Source: Boswellia sacra (Eukaryota > Streptophyta > Magnoliopsida > Sapindales > Burseraceae). Taken from it: a DNA stretch of 64,000 bases. Of this stretch, positions 37,418 through 47,715 are shown one piece after another. Within the stretch, counting starts at the first letter, position 1. Each line of letters opens with the position of its first letter. Position numbers and translations under genes: made by a program. Location: positions 62,001 through 126,000 of the forward strand of contig SNVD02004713.1 in NCBI GenBank assembly GCA_013180625.2, in the 5' to 3' direction. A model generated the notes under the pieces. The model was not told where the DNA came from. It did not search any database and was given only the letters and a program-made list of their open reading frames with translations.

Positions 37418-38500
37418 ATGCCACCACGTAGACAGACTACAGAGGCTGCTAACTCAAGAGGTAACAATAATCGAACTAGAGGTGGTAATAATCAGGCTAA
37501 TGACAACCCTACTATTCAAGAAATGGCTCAGGATAATCCTCCATGGATGCGCGCATTTACTAGATTCATGGAGCAGCAGAATAGGCTTATGGAGCAAATG
37601 GTAAATCATAATACTGGGCGTGGTGGTAATAGAGAAGGAAACAATGCTGCTGCGAGTGAAGCTGTGGTAACCTTGGAGCAGTTCAGGAAACTAGGTCCAC
37701 CTACTTTTCAGGGTACTACGGATCCTTTGGTTGCTGAGGCTTGGCTGAAGCAGATAGAAAAGATATTCACTTCCTTAGGATGCACGGGTAATTTGAGGGT
37801 TACGTTCGCGTCTTTTGTCTTGGAGGGTGAGGCTAACCATTGGTGGGAAGCCACTTCGCGATTGATGATTAACCGTATGGGAGAAGGTGCACAAATTACT
37901 TGGAAGATGTTTGTAGACTCCTTTAATGAGAAGTATTTTCCTGATCGAGTTCGCCATAGGATGGAGGCAGAATTCCATCGTTTGACTCAAGGAAATAGAT
38001 CAGTGGCTGAATATGAAGAACAATTCAACTCTCTATCTCGATTTGCGACCATACCAAGTGATGCTGCTAAAGCAAGATTGTTCTTTGAGGGTTTACGTCC
38101 GGCTATTCAGTCCCAACTGGCAGTGTTGAAATTGGACACGTATGCAGAAATGGTAGACCGAGCTATGATTGTTGAGAGATACTTGGTGGAACCTCAGAAT
38201 GAGATAGACGATCAGAACAGACAAAATCCCAAGAGTGATGGTAACATCTGGTCAAGCCAGGGGGATACTAATAATTATCCTTCCCAAATAAAGGATGCAG
38301 ATGGATCTTCTCAAAACAATACAACCCCTTGTGATCGTTGCGGCAATACACATCGTGGGAATTGCTATTGGAACACCGGAGCTTGCTTTGGTTACGATCA
38401 GATAGGACACAGGATTAAGGATTGCCTAAAGAGGAGAGACTTTAACACTAGTAATCAGGTAGACAATAGTCAAGCAAAGAAGCCAAGGACTCAAGACTAA
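37418..38500 (+). CDS. gag: Retrotransposon Gag polyprotein (Ty3/gypsy)
   Basis: A 360-residue open frame starting MPPRRQTTEAANSRGNNN. It has an Asn/Arg-rich N-terminal region (about residues 1-80), a retrotransposon gag core (about 85-250) with EGEANHWWEA, YFPDRVRHRMEAEFHRLTQG and SVAEYEEQFNSLSRFA, and a C-terminal zinc-knuckle region. The knuckle reads CFGYDQIGHRIKDC: the second cysteine of the CX2CX4HX4C pattern is tyrosine (codon 38393-38395). An upstream CDRCGNTHRGNC cluster is intact. Gag builds the cytoplasmic particle and binds element RNA; the knuckle change may weaken RNA binding. The stop is followed closely by the polypurine tract, with no protease or polymerase. The start is the first ATG in frame after the primer-binding site. 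Confidence 0.93.
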   Translation: MPPRRQTTEAANSRGNNNRTRGGNNQANDNPTIQEMAQDNPPWMRAFTRFMEQQNRLMEQMVNHNTGRGGNREGNNAAASEAVVTLEQFRKLGPPTFQGTTDPLVAEAWLKQIEKIFTSLGCTGNLRVTFASFVLEGEANHWWEATSRLMINRMGEGAQITWKMFVDSFNEKYFPDRVRHRMEAEFHRLTQGNRSVAEYEEQFNSLSRFATIPSDAAKARLFFEGLRPAIQSQLAVLKLDTYAEMVDRAMIVERYLVEPQNEIDDQNRQNPKSDGNIWSSQGDTNNYPSQIKDADGSSQNNTTPCDRCGNTHRGNCYWNTGACFGYDQIGHRIKDCLKRRDFNTSNQVDNSQAKKPRTQD

Positions 38501-38543
38501 AGAAGTTGAGATATGCATCAAATTTCGAGGACGAAATTTTGTT

Positions 38544-38556
38544 AAGGGGGGGAGAA
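38544..38556 (+). other. Polypurine tract of the gag-only element
   Basis: Reads aaggggggggagaa-type purines directly before the 3' LTR start at 38557, the expected plus-strand primer site. Confidence 0.88.
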
Positions 38557-40730
38557 TGTAACAACCGTAAAATTTTTAGGGCTATAAAAGTCTTTCTGGG
38601 AGTTGGACAAGGATTATAATAAAAAAAAAGTTTTATTTATATTTAAATTAGAAGTTTTATTTCTTTTAGAATATCTTAATCTCGTCTAGTATATAAGCAA
38701 TATTATAATATTGCAAATAGGGTTTTTAACGTAAAAATTTAGGGGAGGCTTTGGAACACAGAGATTTCAAGGTAAGATTATATTTCTTTTAGTTTGATTT
38801 AAAAATCTTTACTAGAATTATTTTTGTTGCCTAGATTTGTGCTAGGATTTCTGCAGAGGATTAATGAACAGCTTAGGATTTTTGAATTTATTAGGATACT
38901 TAAAATTCGATTTTCAGTCTGGCTTTTTATATGTTCTTATAGACATATATATGAACGTGTGAAATTTTATTTCACAAAAAAATATTAAGATTTCAATTTA
39001 TTACGAATTTTTGAACTCTCTGTTGAAAACCTGGAAAGTACTGTGATTTCTGGATATTACGAATTTCAGAAATTTTTTTCATATGCTAGAGGAGTCAGAA
39101 ATTCCTCAAATTTTATATGGTGCTTCTTCAAGATTATATATACGTTTCTATAAATTTTCATGATTTCTAAACATGTAGAATAAGTTTTACAAAATTTCGA
39201 GTTTGAAATGTTATAATCTGAAAATTCTGGACAGGATTGACTGGCAGAAAACGAAAATCGTTTAAAAATAGTTTTTGAATGTGATTTTCTTTGAAAAATT
39301 TTCAGTTGAATACTTTAGTGTCTAGTTCGTCTCTGCAAAATTCTAGTTTAATCGGATTAGGATATAATTTTCTAAAATTTCTGGAATGACCTCTGTTCTG
39401 GGTATCTGACTTAGGCAGAACTGTTTGTTTAGGAATTTTAAGGGAATTTTGTAGAACATTTAAGGTTTTGAGATTATGAATTTATCAAGATGTTTTTTTG
39501 GTTATGTCTTAGGACAATCGTTGGACGAGTAGGAGCTAGGATATATGCCTTTTTGGATCGATCAAGGTAAGTAACATCATACATGTACTATGATTGAAGT
39601 GTAATGTGTTCTTAATAAATATTTTGATTTGTTAGAAAATATTTTTATGTGATATCATATGGATTATTTTCTGTTTTAGAATGAAAATTGTGGAATTAGA
39701 GTTTTAGCAAAGCTTTTAAATTGATTCTCAAAAACTGTTTTCATGTTAAAAAACCGTTATAGTGAAAGGAACTTTTGACGAATCTATTATTATCTATAAA
39801 AAGTTATTTGTATATGTACTTTGAATATCATGTTATTTGAAATGGTTCTTGAATGTTTTGACTCATTGTCTATAGTATCTGAATACTGCTACGAATTATG
39901 AACCCAGCTGTGGTATTAGTGTGCACACAACTTTTGGGCCGGGTCACCGGGATTACAGGTGATATACTTTTGGACCGGGTCACCGGGGATACAGGTGACA
40001 TATTTTTGGGCCGGGTCACCGGGATTACAGGTGACATACTTTTGGACCGGGTCACCGGGGATACAGGTGACATACTTTTGGACCGGGTCACCGGGGATAC
40101 AGGTGACATACTTTTGAGCCAGGTCACCGGGGATACAAGTGACATATTTTTGGGCCGGGTCACCGGGATTACAGGTGACGTATTTCTGGGCCGGGTCACC
40201 AAGATTACGGGTGACACTATGTGACATGAGTTGATAAATGTTTTCTTACCTTAAATGATTGTGAATGGTTTCTTTGATCTTAAATGTTTCAAATGCTTTT
40301 GACAATGTTTTTGTTAAGATATGATTTTTTTGGAATTAAAGTATTAAACTATGAATTTTATGATGTTTTTATAATTGTTTTAAGATATTAAATGGTTGTG
40401 TATGATTTTATTTATCGAGTTGACGGCTCACCCCTCGTCTCTAACATTTTATCAGAGTAGCGCAGCGGAAGAGTGGTTGGGCTTGATGGTTGATGTCAAG
40501 GCTTTAGTTCATTTTTGGAATTAAGCAATAAGAAGATCTCATTTTATTTTAATAATTGTGCCTAAAACTTTAGATTATTAGACTTTGTTTTGACGTAGAG
40601 AGATATTAAATTTGTTGTTATGTTTCCTACTTTCTAAAAAGAAGATTTATTGAAGTTTTATTTGGAGGTTTATTGTTAGTAATGTCCAAGCATATTAACA
40701 ATATTTGTGTTTCGATTTTGGGGCGTTACA
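38557..40730 (+). repeat. 3' LTR of the gag-only element
   Basis: Nearly the same as 35117-37259, starting TGTAACAACC and ending GGCGTTACA. It is 31 bp longer, mainly because its minisatellite has eight units instead of seven. Confidence 0.95.
39936..40223 (+). repeat. 36-bp minisatellite in the 3' LTR, 8 units
   Basis: Same unit as in the 5' LTR, but with eight copies. The extra unit is one of three successive 'ggacc/gagcc'-type units in the middle of the array. Open frames on both strands (39870-40227) come only from the 12-codon periodicity. Confidence 0.95.
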
Positions 40731-42221
40731 ATACATATATCGAAAGAAGTTTAGCAAGTCTGATATATGTGTTTTTCCAAAAAAAAAAGTCTGATACATG
40801 TGAGAAATGTCAAAGTCAAAATTGGACACTTAGGTAACATTTGAACAACATGATCATACTTACAAACGTCAAGAGGTAAGGTAATCATGTCTAAAGTATG
40901 AACGAATAAGTAACAACAAAGCATACCACCAAAATCTGCAATTTCTTTGGTTATAACAACTGTATATGATTATCAAACTTCAAAGACAAACAAGCGGTCC
41001 TCGAAACACCTACCCATTTACCCGGCTGCAACATCTGGTAGCAAAAGTTCCTCAGATTACCTTGTTGGTCATAAGGTATTTCATCTCCCAAAACATCATC
41101 ATTTGTCATCGCTACATGCACCTCATGATTCTTCTGAAAAACAAGAATCTTGTAACCAACAGATAGCAAAATAGAATATATATTTTTTCATTGATCTGTC
41201 AGAAAAAATCATATTTCAACAGGGAGGGTATCAGAAAAGCTTAAAAATTGAATTGATTTCCATTAATCTCATAAAATTGCATACGTTCAGAGGAGCAGTT
41301 GAACCTCTATTATCATCATCATCCGCCACTGCTTCACCATTAAGATCGAATTTGGAATTTCTCTTCCACTCTGGAGTTGGGGGGCAATTGACAATTTCAG
41401 GTTTCGTTTAATGATAAAATGCATATAAAGCATCTATGTAATCAGGTTTATAGATTCCTGGAGGACGTGCATTAGCAAATTCTTGAATTGCCTGCACGCA
41501 GATCAAATCAAAGGAAAAGAAACCCCAAATTAAGAAAAGAAATAAATATGCTGATACCACTTGGAAAAATTTTTAAAAGGCAACACGCATCTCACCTCAG
41601 TAACAGAGATTGTCTGTCTACGCATAAGATAATGAACAATCATATACCCTGTGCGATTGTGTCCATGAATGCAATGCATAAGGATAAACTTGTTTCAAGT
41701 GTTTCGGTCAGAAAGGAACTTCATGACCTCATAAACAAACCTATTTACAGAAGCATTATCAGGTACAGCATCTCGGCCTTTGCATCGAATTTTAACATGC
41801 TGAATGCTCTCGTTCTTCAAATCCACAATTGGATAGTACCGAGTTTTGTTTGTCAAATCAATCACCAAACCAAGCTTTTTCCCTGAACCCGTTTTGTGAT
41901 GAATGACTTGTTGACAAGATTATCTTTTAGCGGGGGAACTATTGTCACCGTAGGATTCACCAAGAGGCACCTTCGAAGGGATGATACACTCCGCTATTTC
42001 CTGACCAAATGCAGGGCAGTCCAACCAACCTGAAACATCATCATCATCCTTAATGCAGAGTCATTTAATTAAATAAATTAGCTTGACACCATTAACAATT
42101 TCAACAACATACCATTGGGAGGATTAGTTTTTTCGTAAGAGAAATGCTTGTTTCTTTTGGCTTGAAAATATTGATCATGAATGTGTTTGGAGTCTTCAGG
42201 TGGATCTCTTTTCCAATGCAT

Positions 42222-43210
42222 TGTTCTGTCTCCAGGCGGCTTCTCACACAATCAAACAAATATAAAGGTATGCACATATGAGAAAGTTACTAGATTTTCC
42301 AAAAGGGTATAAGACAGACAAATTGGAAATCTTATACAAATCCTCGTAGGATCAAACTTTATTGAGAATGAGATTGCCTTGCCAGTTCCCATTCTGGGTT
42401 TGGAGAGCTATTTTCCCTTCCTAATTAGGAGATTACGAGAGTTGAGAAAGAGAGAGACGGTTTCTTGCTACTGTGATTATTTTCAACTTTTTTATTAAGA
42501 TATGTTTTTATTTATTTGATTTTCTTTTTTTTAGTGGAATCAGGATTCGTTCTTTATTAGAACTATTTTTTTTAATAAGTATTGATGAAATTAATTAGAA
42601 AATTTTTCTTTAAAATCCTTACTTTTTTTGTTTTTGGATTCCACATAACTTATCAAATTCAATTGGCATATTATTCCATTTTGCACATTAAGCTAATAAA
42701 CACATCTTATATAAAATATAATATATGACATGACATAAAAGATTTTGCAATACATATTCTAACTATGAGTCATGACGTTTAACGGATTACTCTGGATGAA
42801 AGTTAGGAGTTAGTTTGTAAATTAAGTATTGCACGGTTGGTACTCATTTTAATGCACTAATATAATAACATTTCAAACAAATTAAATGATTTGATTTCGA
42901 TTTCATTAATGGATTTATTTTTCTATTTAATAAAGAACCTTAACAAGAATTGATTATGATTTTCAGCTAAATCATCAAATTAAGGCAAAGTAATAAGGCC
43001 AGTATCATCAGTTCGTTGTGCTGCTTCTTCCCATTTGAGAAAGAAAGGAATTGATCACGTAGGTTCCTGTTTTTCTGCCACCACAAGTATCAACAATTAT
43101 AATTTCTCGATCTTCCAATTAGAACTTGTTGGAGAAATGTGTGCAGTGAGAGCAACACTCTATTTCAATGTGACGCAATTGAAAATATGACAAGAACAAT
43201 TAGAAAATAA
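42222..43210. other. Intergenic region between copy B and the LRR gene
   Basis: About 1 kb of AT-rich DNA. The part next to 42222-42450 could be the former 5' untranslated region and promoter of the capping-enzyme pseudogene. The rest shows no coding frame, RNA gene or repeat I can identify. Confidence 0.4.
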
Positions 43211-43458
43211 GAATTCTGTGATTATTGATAAATGTACGTAATACTTCATTTCAAACTTAAAGTACATAAAACAAGACAGAACCAGACATAAAAAGGATCT
43301 AGCCAGCCACATAGAACAACACAACTTTTCCTAAGAATTCCGTGATTATTGATAAATCTACGTAATACTTCATTTCAAACTTAAAAGTACATAAAAAAGA
43401 CAAAACCAGACATAAAAAGAATCTAGCTAGCCACATAGAACAACACACCCCAATTTTT
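43211..43458. repeat. 124-bp tandem duplication at the 3' end of the LRR gene
   Basis: Two copies, 43211-43334 and 43335-43458, share phrases such as 'gtgattattgataaat', 'acttcatttcaaactta' and 'ccacatagaacaacac' with few differences. The inner copy contains the last codons and stop of the LRR protein (stop at 43427-43429). The outer copy lies wholly in the presumed 3' untranslated region. Confidence 0.92.
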
Positions 43459-46456
43459 CCCCAAGGCAATCCAAGAAGTGACAATACTTGTACCTCCATC
43501 TCCTGTTGAGAATTAAAGGACCTATTATGCTCCAGAACCCCACAACAAAGCCAGGCGCCATGCTCACGTAGAACCAGTTCACTTCATGTCTGTTACCATC
43601 CTTTCTTCCTCCCTTTTCACTGGCAGGTGCTGAAGCAGTCTCAGCACACTTTCGAAGCGGCGATCCACAAAGTTTATTGCCCATAAAACAGGATGCATCG
43701 AAGCTTTGAAGTTGAGTACTTAGAGGGATTTCCCCAATCAAGTTGTTATTAGATAAGTTCAACCAATTCAAAAAGGTCAAACTTGCAATACTATGTGGAA
43801 TTTCTCCAAAAAGTTGGTTTGATGACAAATCCATAGATTCTAAAGATTTCATATCACCAATATTCTCAGGAATTCTTCCCGTAAAAAAATTTTGAGATAA
43901 ATTCAGTGACTGCAATGCTCCAAGATTTGTTACTTCCTTAGGAATCTCTCCTGAGAAATTATTATGGGACAAGTCAACAATTCTTACCAACCTCAGAATG
44001 GTGTTATATTCAACCAATTTCCCTTTCATCACAAGTAATGCATCCTCAAGAAAATTTCCATAATTGATACGATATTCTTTACTTTTGCCTTCTGGAGAAT
44101 CTCTCATTACCACCATGTCACTGAAATTAGTGATACATCTTGGTATGGTTCCAAAGAGATGGTTGTTAGCAAGGTCCAAGATCTGTAGAGAAGTCAGACG
44201 ACAAAGCTCTGTCGGGAGAGGGCCATGAAATTTGTTTGAACGGAGGTTAAGAAACTTCAGATTTGGCAATTCTCCAATCCACGTTGGCACATTCCCAACA
44301 AACTCATTTTCACCAATGTCAAGTGCTATTAACTCTGTGCAGCTTTTAAGTGACATCGGTACTATCCCATAAAAACTATTCTTGCGAGCGTGCAATGATT
44401 GAAGAGAGCTTAAAGTTCCGAGGGAGACCGGAAGTTTTCCACTGAATTTGTTATTATTCAAATTCAGAACCCAGAGGTAAATCCAATCCGTCCAACAATC
44501 AGGTATTTCTCCAGATAGAGAATTATTTTCAAAACTCAAAACTCGAAACTGCTTTGACACGTTCATCCCACAAGACAAGAAATTGGAAATGGATCCTGAC
44601 AAAGCATTATTGGAAAAATCAACTCCAAACACACTGAAGGATACACGTGGCAAAGGACCAGATAGATTGTTCGAACTCAAGTCAAGAGATTCAAGTTGAA
44701 CAGACTCAGATAAATCAGGAAGTTCGCCATATATTTTATTATTAGAGAGATTCAAGTAGTTGAATCCAGAAATAGATTTCCAAAACATACTCGGAATGGT
44801 ATCTGAAATTCCTGCATTTGATATATCCAGATGTGACAAAACTTTTTGTGAAAGAAGCCATGGTGGAAATCGATGCCCGACTTGACAAGATCTCAATCCC
44901 AACTCTCGAAGCTGGAAAGGTGGTGACCAATCAGGATAAACTTTCATCATTAGGGAGTTTCCAGATACATAGAAAGAAGACAATCTAGTGAGATTTGCAA
45001 AATGGATTGGAAAAAGAGTTCCATTCAATTTGTTATGGGAAAAATCTAGATTTTCTAAGGATGACAAATTTCCTAAAGAGAGTGGAATGGAACCATTCAA
45101 TTTGTTATAGGAAATATGTAGATGTACCAAGGATGAAAGTTCTCCTAAGGAGGAAGGAATGGGACCTGAAACAGAGTTGTTAAATAGATTCAAAGTCTTG
45201 AGACTTTTAAACTTTCCAAGCTGATTGGTCAAACTGCCATAAAGTTGATTACTTTCAAAATCCAACACCTCGATTCTATTTGGAACACATCCTGAAAAGA
45301 TATCTAAAATTTCAGAAATATCTTGACTCATGTTAACGTCTATCAATGAAATTAATCTCAAGTTGCAAAGACTTCCAAATGATCTTGGAATTCTCCCCTG
45401 AAGCAAGTAATTGTAGGACAGAAAAATTACTTTGATGGAAGTCAAGTTTCCTAGAGAAGGAGGAATTGAGCCAGGAAAGTAATTCCACTGAAGATTAAGG
45501 AACTCAAGATGGCTAAATTTGTACAACCAGCTAGGTATTGAATGATTAAAAGAGTTGAAAGACAAATCAAGATGTCTGAGAGAAGTCAAGTTTTGAAGTC
45601 CATCTGGAATTGAACCTTGAAAATTGTTAAAACTTAAATCAAGATACACCAAATGACTTAGACCAAAAACCCAATCAGGAACCAATGAGCTATTGAAATT
45701 GTTGTAGGAAAGATCAAGGGTAGTAAGAGATGAAAAATTTGCTACGGGCAGTGGAGGAAGGTGAAGGATATTACAAAATGCCAGTTGTAACACCGCTAAA
45801 GAAGGAAGCGGGTTGATCACCGATAGCCAGTCAGAGGCTATGCTAAGATCCACTCGACTCAAATCCAAGTACTTGAGGAAAGAAAGACCGGATAACCAAT
45901 CAAGACTTTCAACCTGTAACGTGTTATTACTGAGGTCAAGATGCTGCAGATTAGACAGATTCCCTATTTGGTGAGGGATCATGCCTACAAATCCAGCGTC
46001 TGAAAGATTGAGGTATCTTAAATTTCTCATTGAACCAAGAAATATAGGAACCTCAATTCCTCCAAAATTATTAAGGCTCAAGTCCAAGTAAATCAGCTGC
46101 TTTAAATTAAGCAAAGAGGGATTGATCTTACCCCCCAGCTTCGACCTCTCGTAAGCTTCGATTTCAGCATCAGATGCAGAAGCATAATCAATTTGGTTGA
46201 GAGGACTTCTAAGGTGGAGTTGAAGGAGATGACCAGTTACGCTGTCGCAGACCACACCAGCCCACGTACAACAATCTCCGTTACCAGTCCAAGAGGCAAG
46301 ACGGTTGGAAGAATCATTGATATCTTTCTTGAACCTTAAAAGTGCTTCTCTCTCACTCACTATGCAGCCAATATGAGAACTTCCGTTGCAGAAGCTAACG
46401 TTATTGGTTGCTATAGCAATAAGTAACTCAAGCAAAAAAAAAACAAAGAAACTCAT
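43427..46456 (-). CDS. LRR receptor-like protein (EIX2/Cf type), intact
   Basis: An intron-less frame of 1009 residues. Order: hydrophobic signal peptide (about 1-25); LRR N-terminal cap with CIVSEREALLRFKKDIND and the paired-cysteine CCTWAGVVC (about 31-70); many 24-residue plant LRRs of the LxxLxLSxNxLxGxIP type (about 105-770); a non-LRR island (about 775-821, around DSPEGKSKEYRINYG); four more LRRs; a closing cap CFMGNKLCG; an acidic/basic juxtamembrane part; a single membrane helix (about 961-983, APGFVVGFWSIIG with GxxxG); and a short tail (RRWRYKYCHFLD). There is no kinase. Known relatives sense microbial or endogenous ligands at the plasma membrane and signal with SOBIR1/BAK1-type kinases; the ligand here is unknown. 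The start is the ATG in front of the signal peptide. Pseudogene relatives lie at 1-720 and 5440-5640. Confidence 0.95.
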   Translation of the reverse strand: MSFFVFFLLELLIAIATNNVSFCNGSSHIGCIVSEREALLRFKKDINDSSNRLASWTGNGDCCTWAGVVCDSVTGHLLQLHLRSPLNQIDYASASDAEIEAYERSKLGGKINPSLLNLKQLIYLDLSLNNFGGIEVPIFLGSMRNLRYLNLSDAGFVGMIPHQIGNLSNLQHLDLSNNTLQVESLDWLSGLSFLKYLDLSRVDLSIASDWLSVINPLPSLAVLQLAFCNILHLPPLPVANFSSLTTLDLSYNNFNSSLVPDWVFGLSHLVYLDLSFNNFQGSIPDGLQNLTSLRHLDLSFNSFNHSIPSWLYKFSHLEFLNLQWNYFPGSIPPSLGNLTSIKVIFLSYNYLLQGRIPRSFGSLCNLRLISLIDVNMSQDISEILDIFSGCVPNRIEVLDFESNQLYGSLTNQLGKFKSLKTLNLFNNSVSGPIPSSLGELSSLVHLHISYNKLNGSIPLSLGNLSSLENLDFSHNKLNGTLFPIHFANLTRLSSFYVSGNSLMMKVYPDWSPPFQLRELGLRSCQVGHRFPPWLLSQKVLSHLDISNAGISDTIPSMFWKSISGFNYLNLSNNKIYGELPDLSESVQLESLDLSSNNLSGPLPRVSFSVFGVDFSNNALSGSISNFLSCGMNVSKQFRVLSFENNSLSGEIPDCWTDWIYLWVLNLNNNKFSGKLPVSLGTLSSLQSLHARKNSFYGIVPMSLKSCTELIALDIGENEFVGNVPTWIGELPNLKFLNLRSNKFHGPLPTELCRLTSLQILDLANNHLFGTIPRCITNFSDMVVMRDSPEGKSKEYRINYGNFLEDALLVMKGKLVEYNTILRLVRIVDLSHNNFSGEIPKEVTNLGALQSLNLSQNFFTGRIPENIGDMKSLESMDLSSNQLFGEIPHSIASLTFLNWLNLSNNNLIGEIPLSTQLQSFDASCFMGNKLCGSPLRKCAETASAPASEKGGRKDGNRHEVNWFYVSMAPGFVVGFWSIIGPLILNRRWRYKYCHFLDCLGEKLGCVVLCG

Positions 46457-46541
46457 GGTAGGTCTTATTGCTGCATGCGAATAGAAATCACAAGCAAAGA
46501 AGCAAAAATTGGTGTGCGTTAGAAGGTGATCATCAGCGCGC

Positions 46542-46550
46542 TATTTATAG
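46542..46550 (-). promoter_or_regulatory. TATA box of the LRR receptor-like gene
   Basis: The minus strand reads CTATAAATAG about 90 bp upstream of the start codon at 46456, a canonical plant TATA box at a fitting distance for a short 5' leader. Confidence 0.7.
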
Positions 46551-46559
46551 TGTTGAGAA

Positions 46560-47430
46560 AGAAGTGTTATGGCGCTTGTCGATATTATTCGCTGGATTTT
46601 GATTGTACGTACACTTTAATTTCCCTTTTAAAACCGTCAATGAGCCAGAGCATCTTCGTTTTGGCCATTCTAGTTCTACTGACTAAAAGTGGTCATGATA
46701 TTTGACTGTAATCTACTCACAATCTATAGATAATTAAAAAAAATTATTTTTTTGTTTAAAAACAAAACACTTTTCAGATTTTATGAGTTATAAGATATTA
46801 AATATATTATTATTATATTTTAAAATTTTAATTTATTATTTTTTATAAAAAAATGTATTCTAATAATTTAATATTAAAAAATACTTATGTATTTATCTAC
46901 TTAAATATCCAATAATTTTTTTTTTTTACTAAGACCTGGAGTAAGTAGAATTTCGAAAAGTAGGTACGACTTCTTTGATAATTAGAAAAATTGAAAAAAT
47001 AGATAAAATTAGGGGCCTTTAATGAAATTTAGACACATCCTGAAATATTTTAATGTCATAAACACTTTCTTCAAAAAATGACTAAAACGTCCTTAATAAT
47101 TCATTGTTGAAAAGAAAGAAGAAAGAAGCATCGTCACTCCTTCCTCCACTGTCTGAAACACTCTTCAACACCTTTATTTCATTTCATCTCATTGTTTAAT
47201 CTTAGAGTTGAAGCTGAGCAACAAGATAAGAAAAACTTTCCGTAATCTCTCTAAATGGCGTAAGAATGTTGAAGTAAGTTGCAATGTTTTCATTATTTCT
47301 TGTTTTCGTAGCTGTCAATCACATTATGTAGCTTAAAATAGGGATATGTATGTGAACTAAGCTTAGAAATAGTTCAGTTTTTGTCAAAATTTGCTAAAAA
47401 TTACAAATCGTAGAACAAATCTGGTATTGT
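46560..47430. other. AT-rich intergenic region
   Basis: Upstream region of the LRR gene. It contains long A/T runs (46730-46930) and no coding frame. Nothing else recognised. Confidence 0.4.
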
Positions 47431-47431
47431 A

Positions 47432-47715
47432 GTCGACAGGGAAGAATACACGATTTGTCGAGCGACATCGCTCAACTTGTAAAGGGATCATGTCGAGTGT
47501 CGAGGGATTGTGTCGAGTATACGGTCGAGTGTCCAGTTAGAGCGTTGAGTGGAGTGTCGAATGCGTCGAGTGGACTGTCGGATGCATCAACTGTCGGATG
47601 TGTATTTAGTCGAGTTCGTATGTCGAGTTATTATGTCGAGTTAGTGTCGAGTTAGTGTCGAGTGTCGTGCGTCAGATGTCTATCGTCAAGTGTCTATTGT
47701 GAGATATGTCGAGCG
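47432..47715. repeat. Dense GTCGAG/TGTCGAGT simple repeats
   Basis: The words 'gtcgag' and 'tgtcgagtg' recur more than a dozen times at irregular short spacing in a window otherwise poor in CpG. A 66-codon plus-strand frame at 47455-47655 is a by-product of the repeats. No element boundaries seen. Confidence 0.7.

Larger units (their letters stand above)
35117..40730 (+). mobile_element. Young gag-only non-autonomous Ty3/gypsy element (TR-GAG type)
   Basis: A complete 5.6-kb element. LTRs lie at 35117-37259 (2143 bp) and 38557-40730 (2174 bp). There is a perfect 5-bp target duplication ATACA (35112-35116 and 40731-40735), a perfect initiator-Met primer-binding site (37264-37275) and a polypurine tract (38544-38556). 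The interior of about 1.3 kb encodes only gag. Right after the gag stop comes 'tttcgaggacgaaatttt' (38523-38540), a phrase that in plant chromoviruses encodes the far end of pol, so protease to integrase appear deleted. The LTRs look very similar line by line and gag is open, which points to a recent insertion helped by an autonomous relative. It sits in an intron of capping-enzyme copy B. Confidence 0.95.
30865..42221 (-). pseudogene. mRNA capping enzyme pseudogene, copy B
   Basis: A second, better preserved capping-enzyme gene in the same orientation as copy A. Exons right to left: 42110-42221 (MHWKRDPPEDSK; start tentative, since the usual N-terminus is absent); about 41730-42030 (GWLDCPAFGQE); about 41600-41720 with the phosphatase loop HCIHGHNRTGY; 41300-41490 (GIYKPDYIDALYAFYH then a stop); 41010-41140 (NFCYQMLQPG); 34770-34818 (MQFPGSHPVSLNR); 34030-34180 (WKVNGTRYMML); 33780-33930 (QKQERRYLVYD); 33540-33660; 33360-33460 (RRKDFWLLSTVTKLL); 33055-33130; 32845-32930; 31120-31210; 30865-30985 with the C-terminus and stop. 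Stops interrupt AKR*SCQQ (TAA at 41920-41922), RNT*NKF and YH*TKPE. The guanylyltransferase nucleotidyl motif reads K-V-N-G, where copy A keeps K-A-D-G. One intron holds a 5.6-kb retroelement. Confidence 0.88.

Noticed and set aside
42975..43499. Extra minus-strand frame at 43299-43499
   Set aside because: It overlaps the 3' end of the LRR gene in another frame and arises from the tandem duplication.
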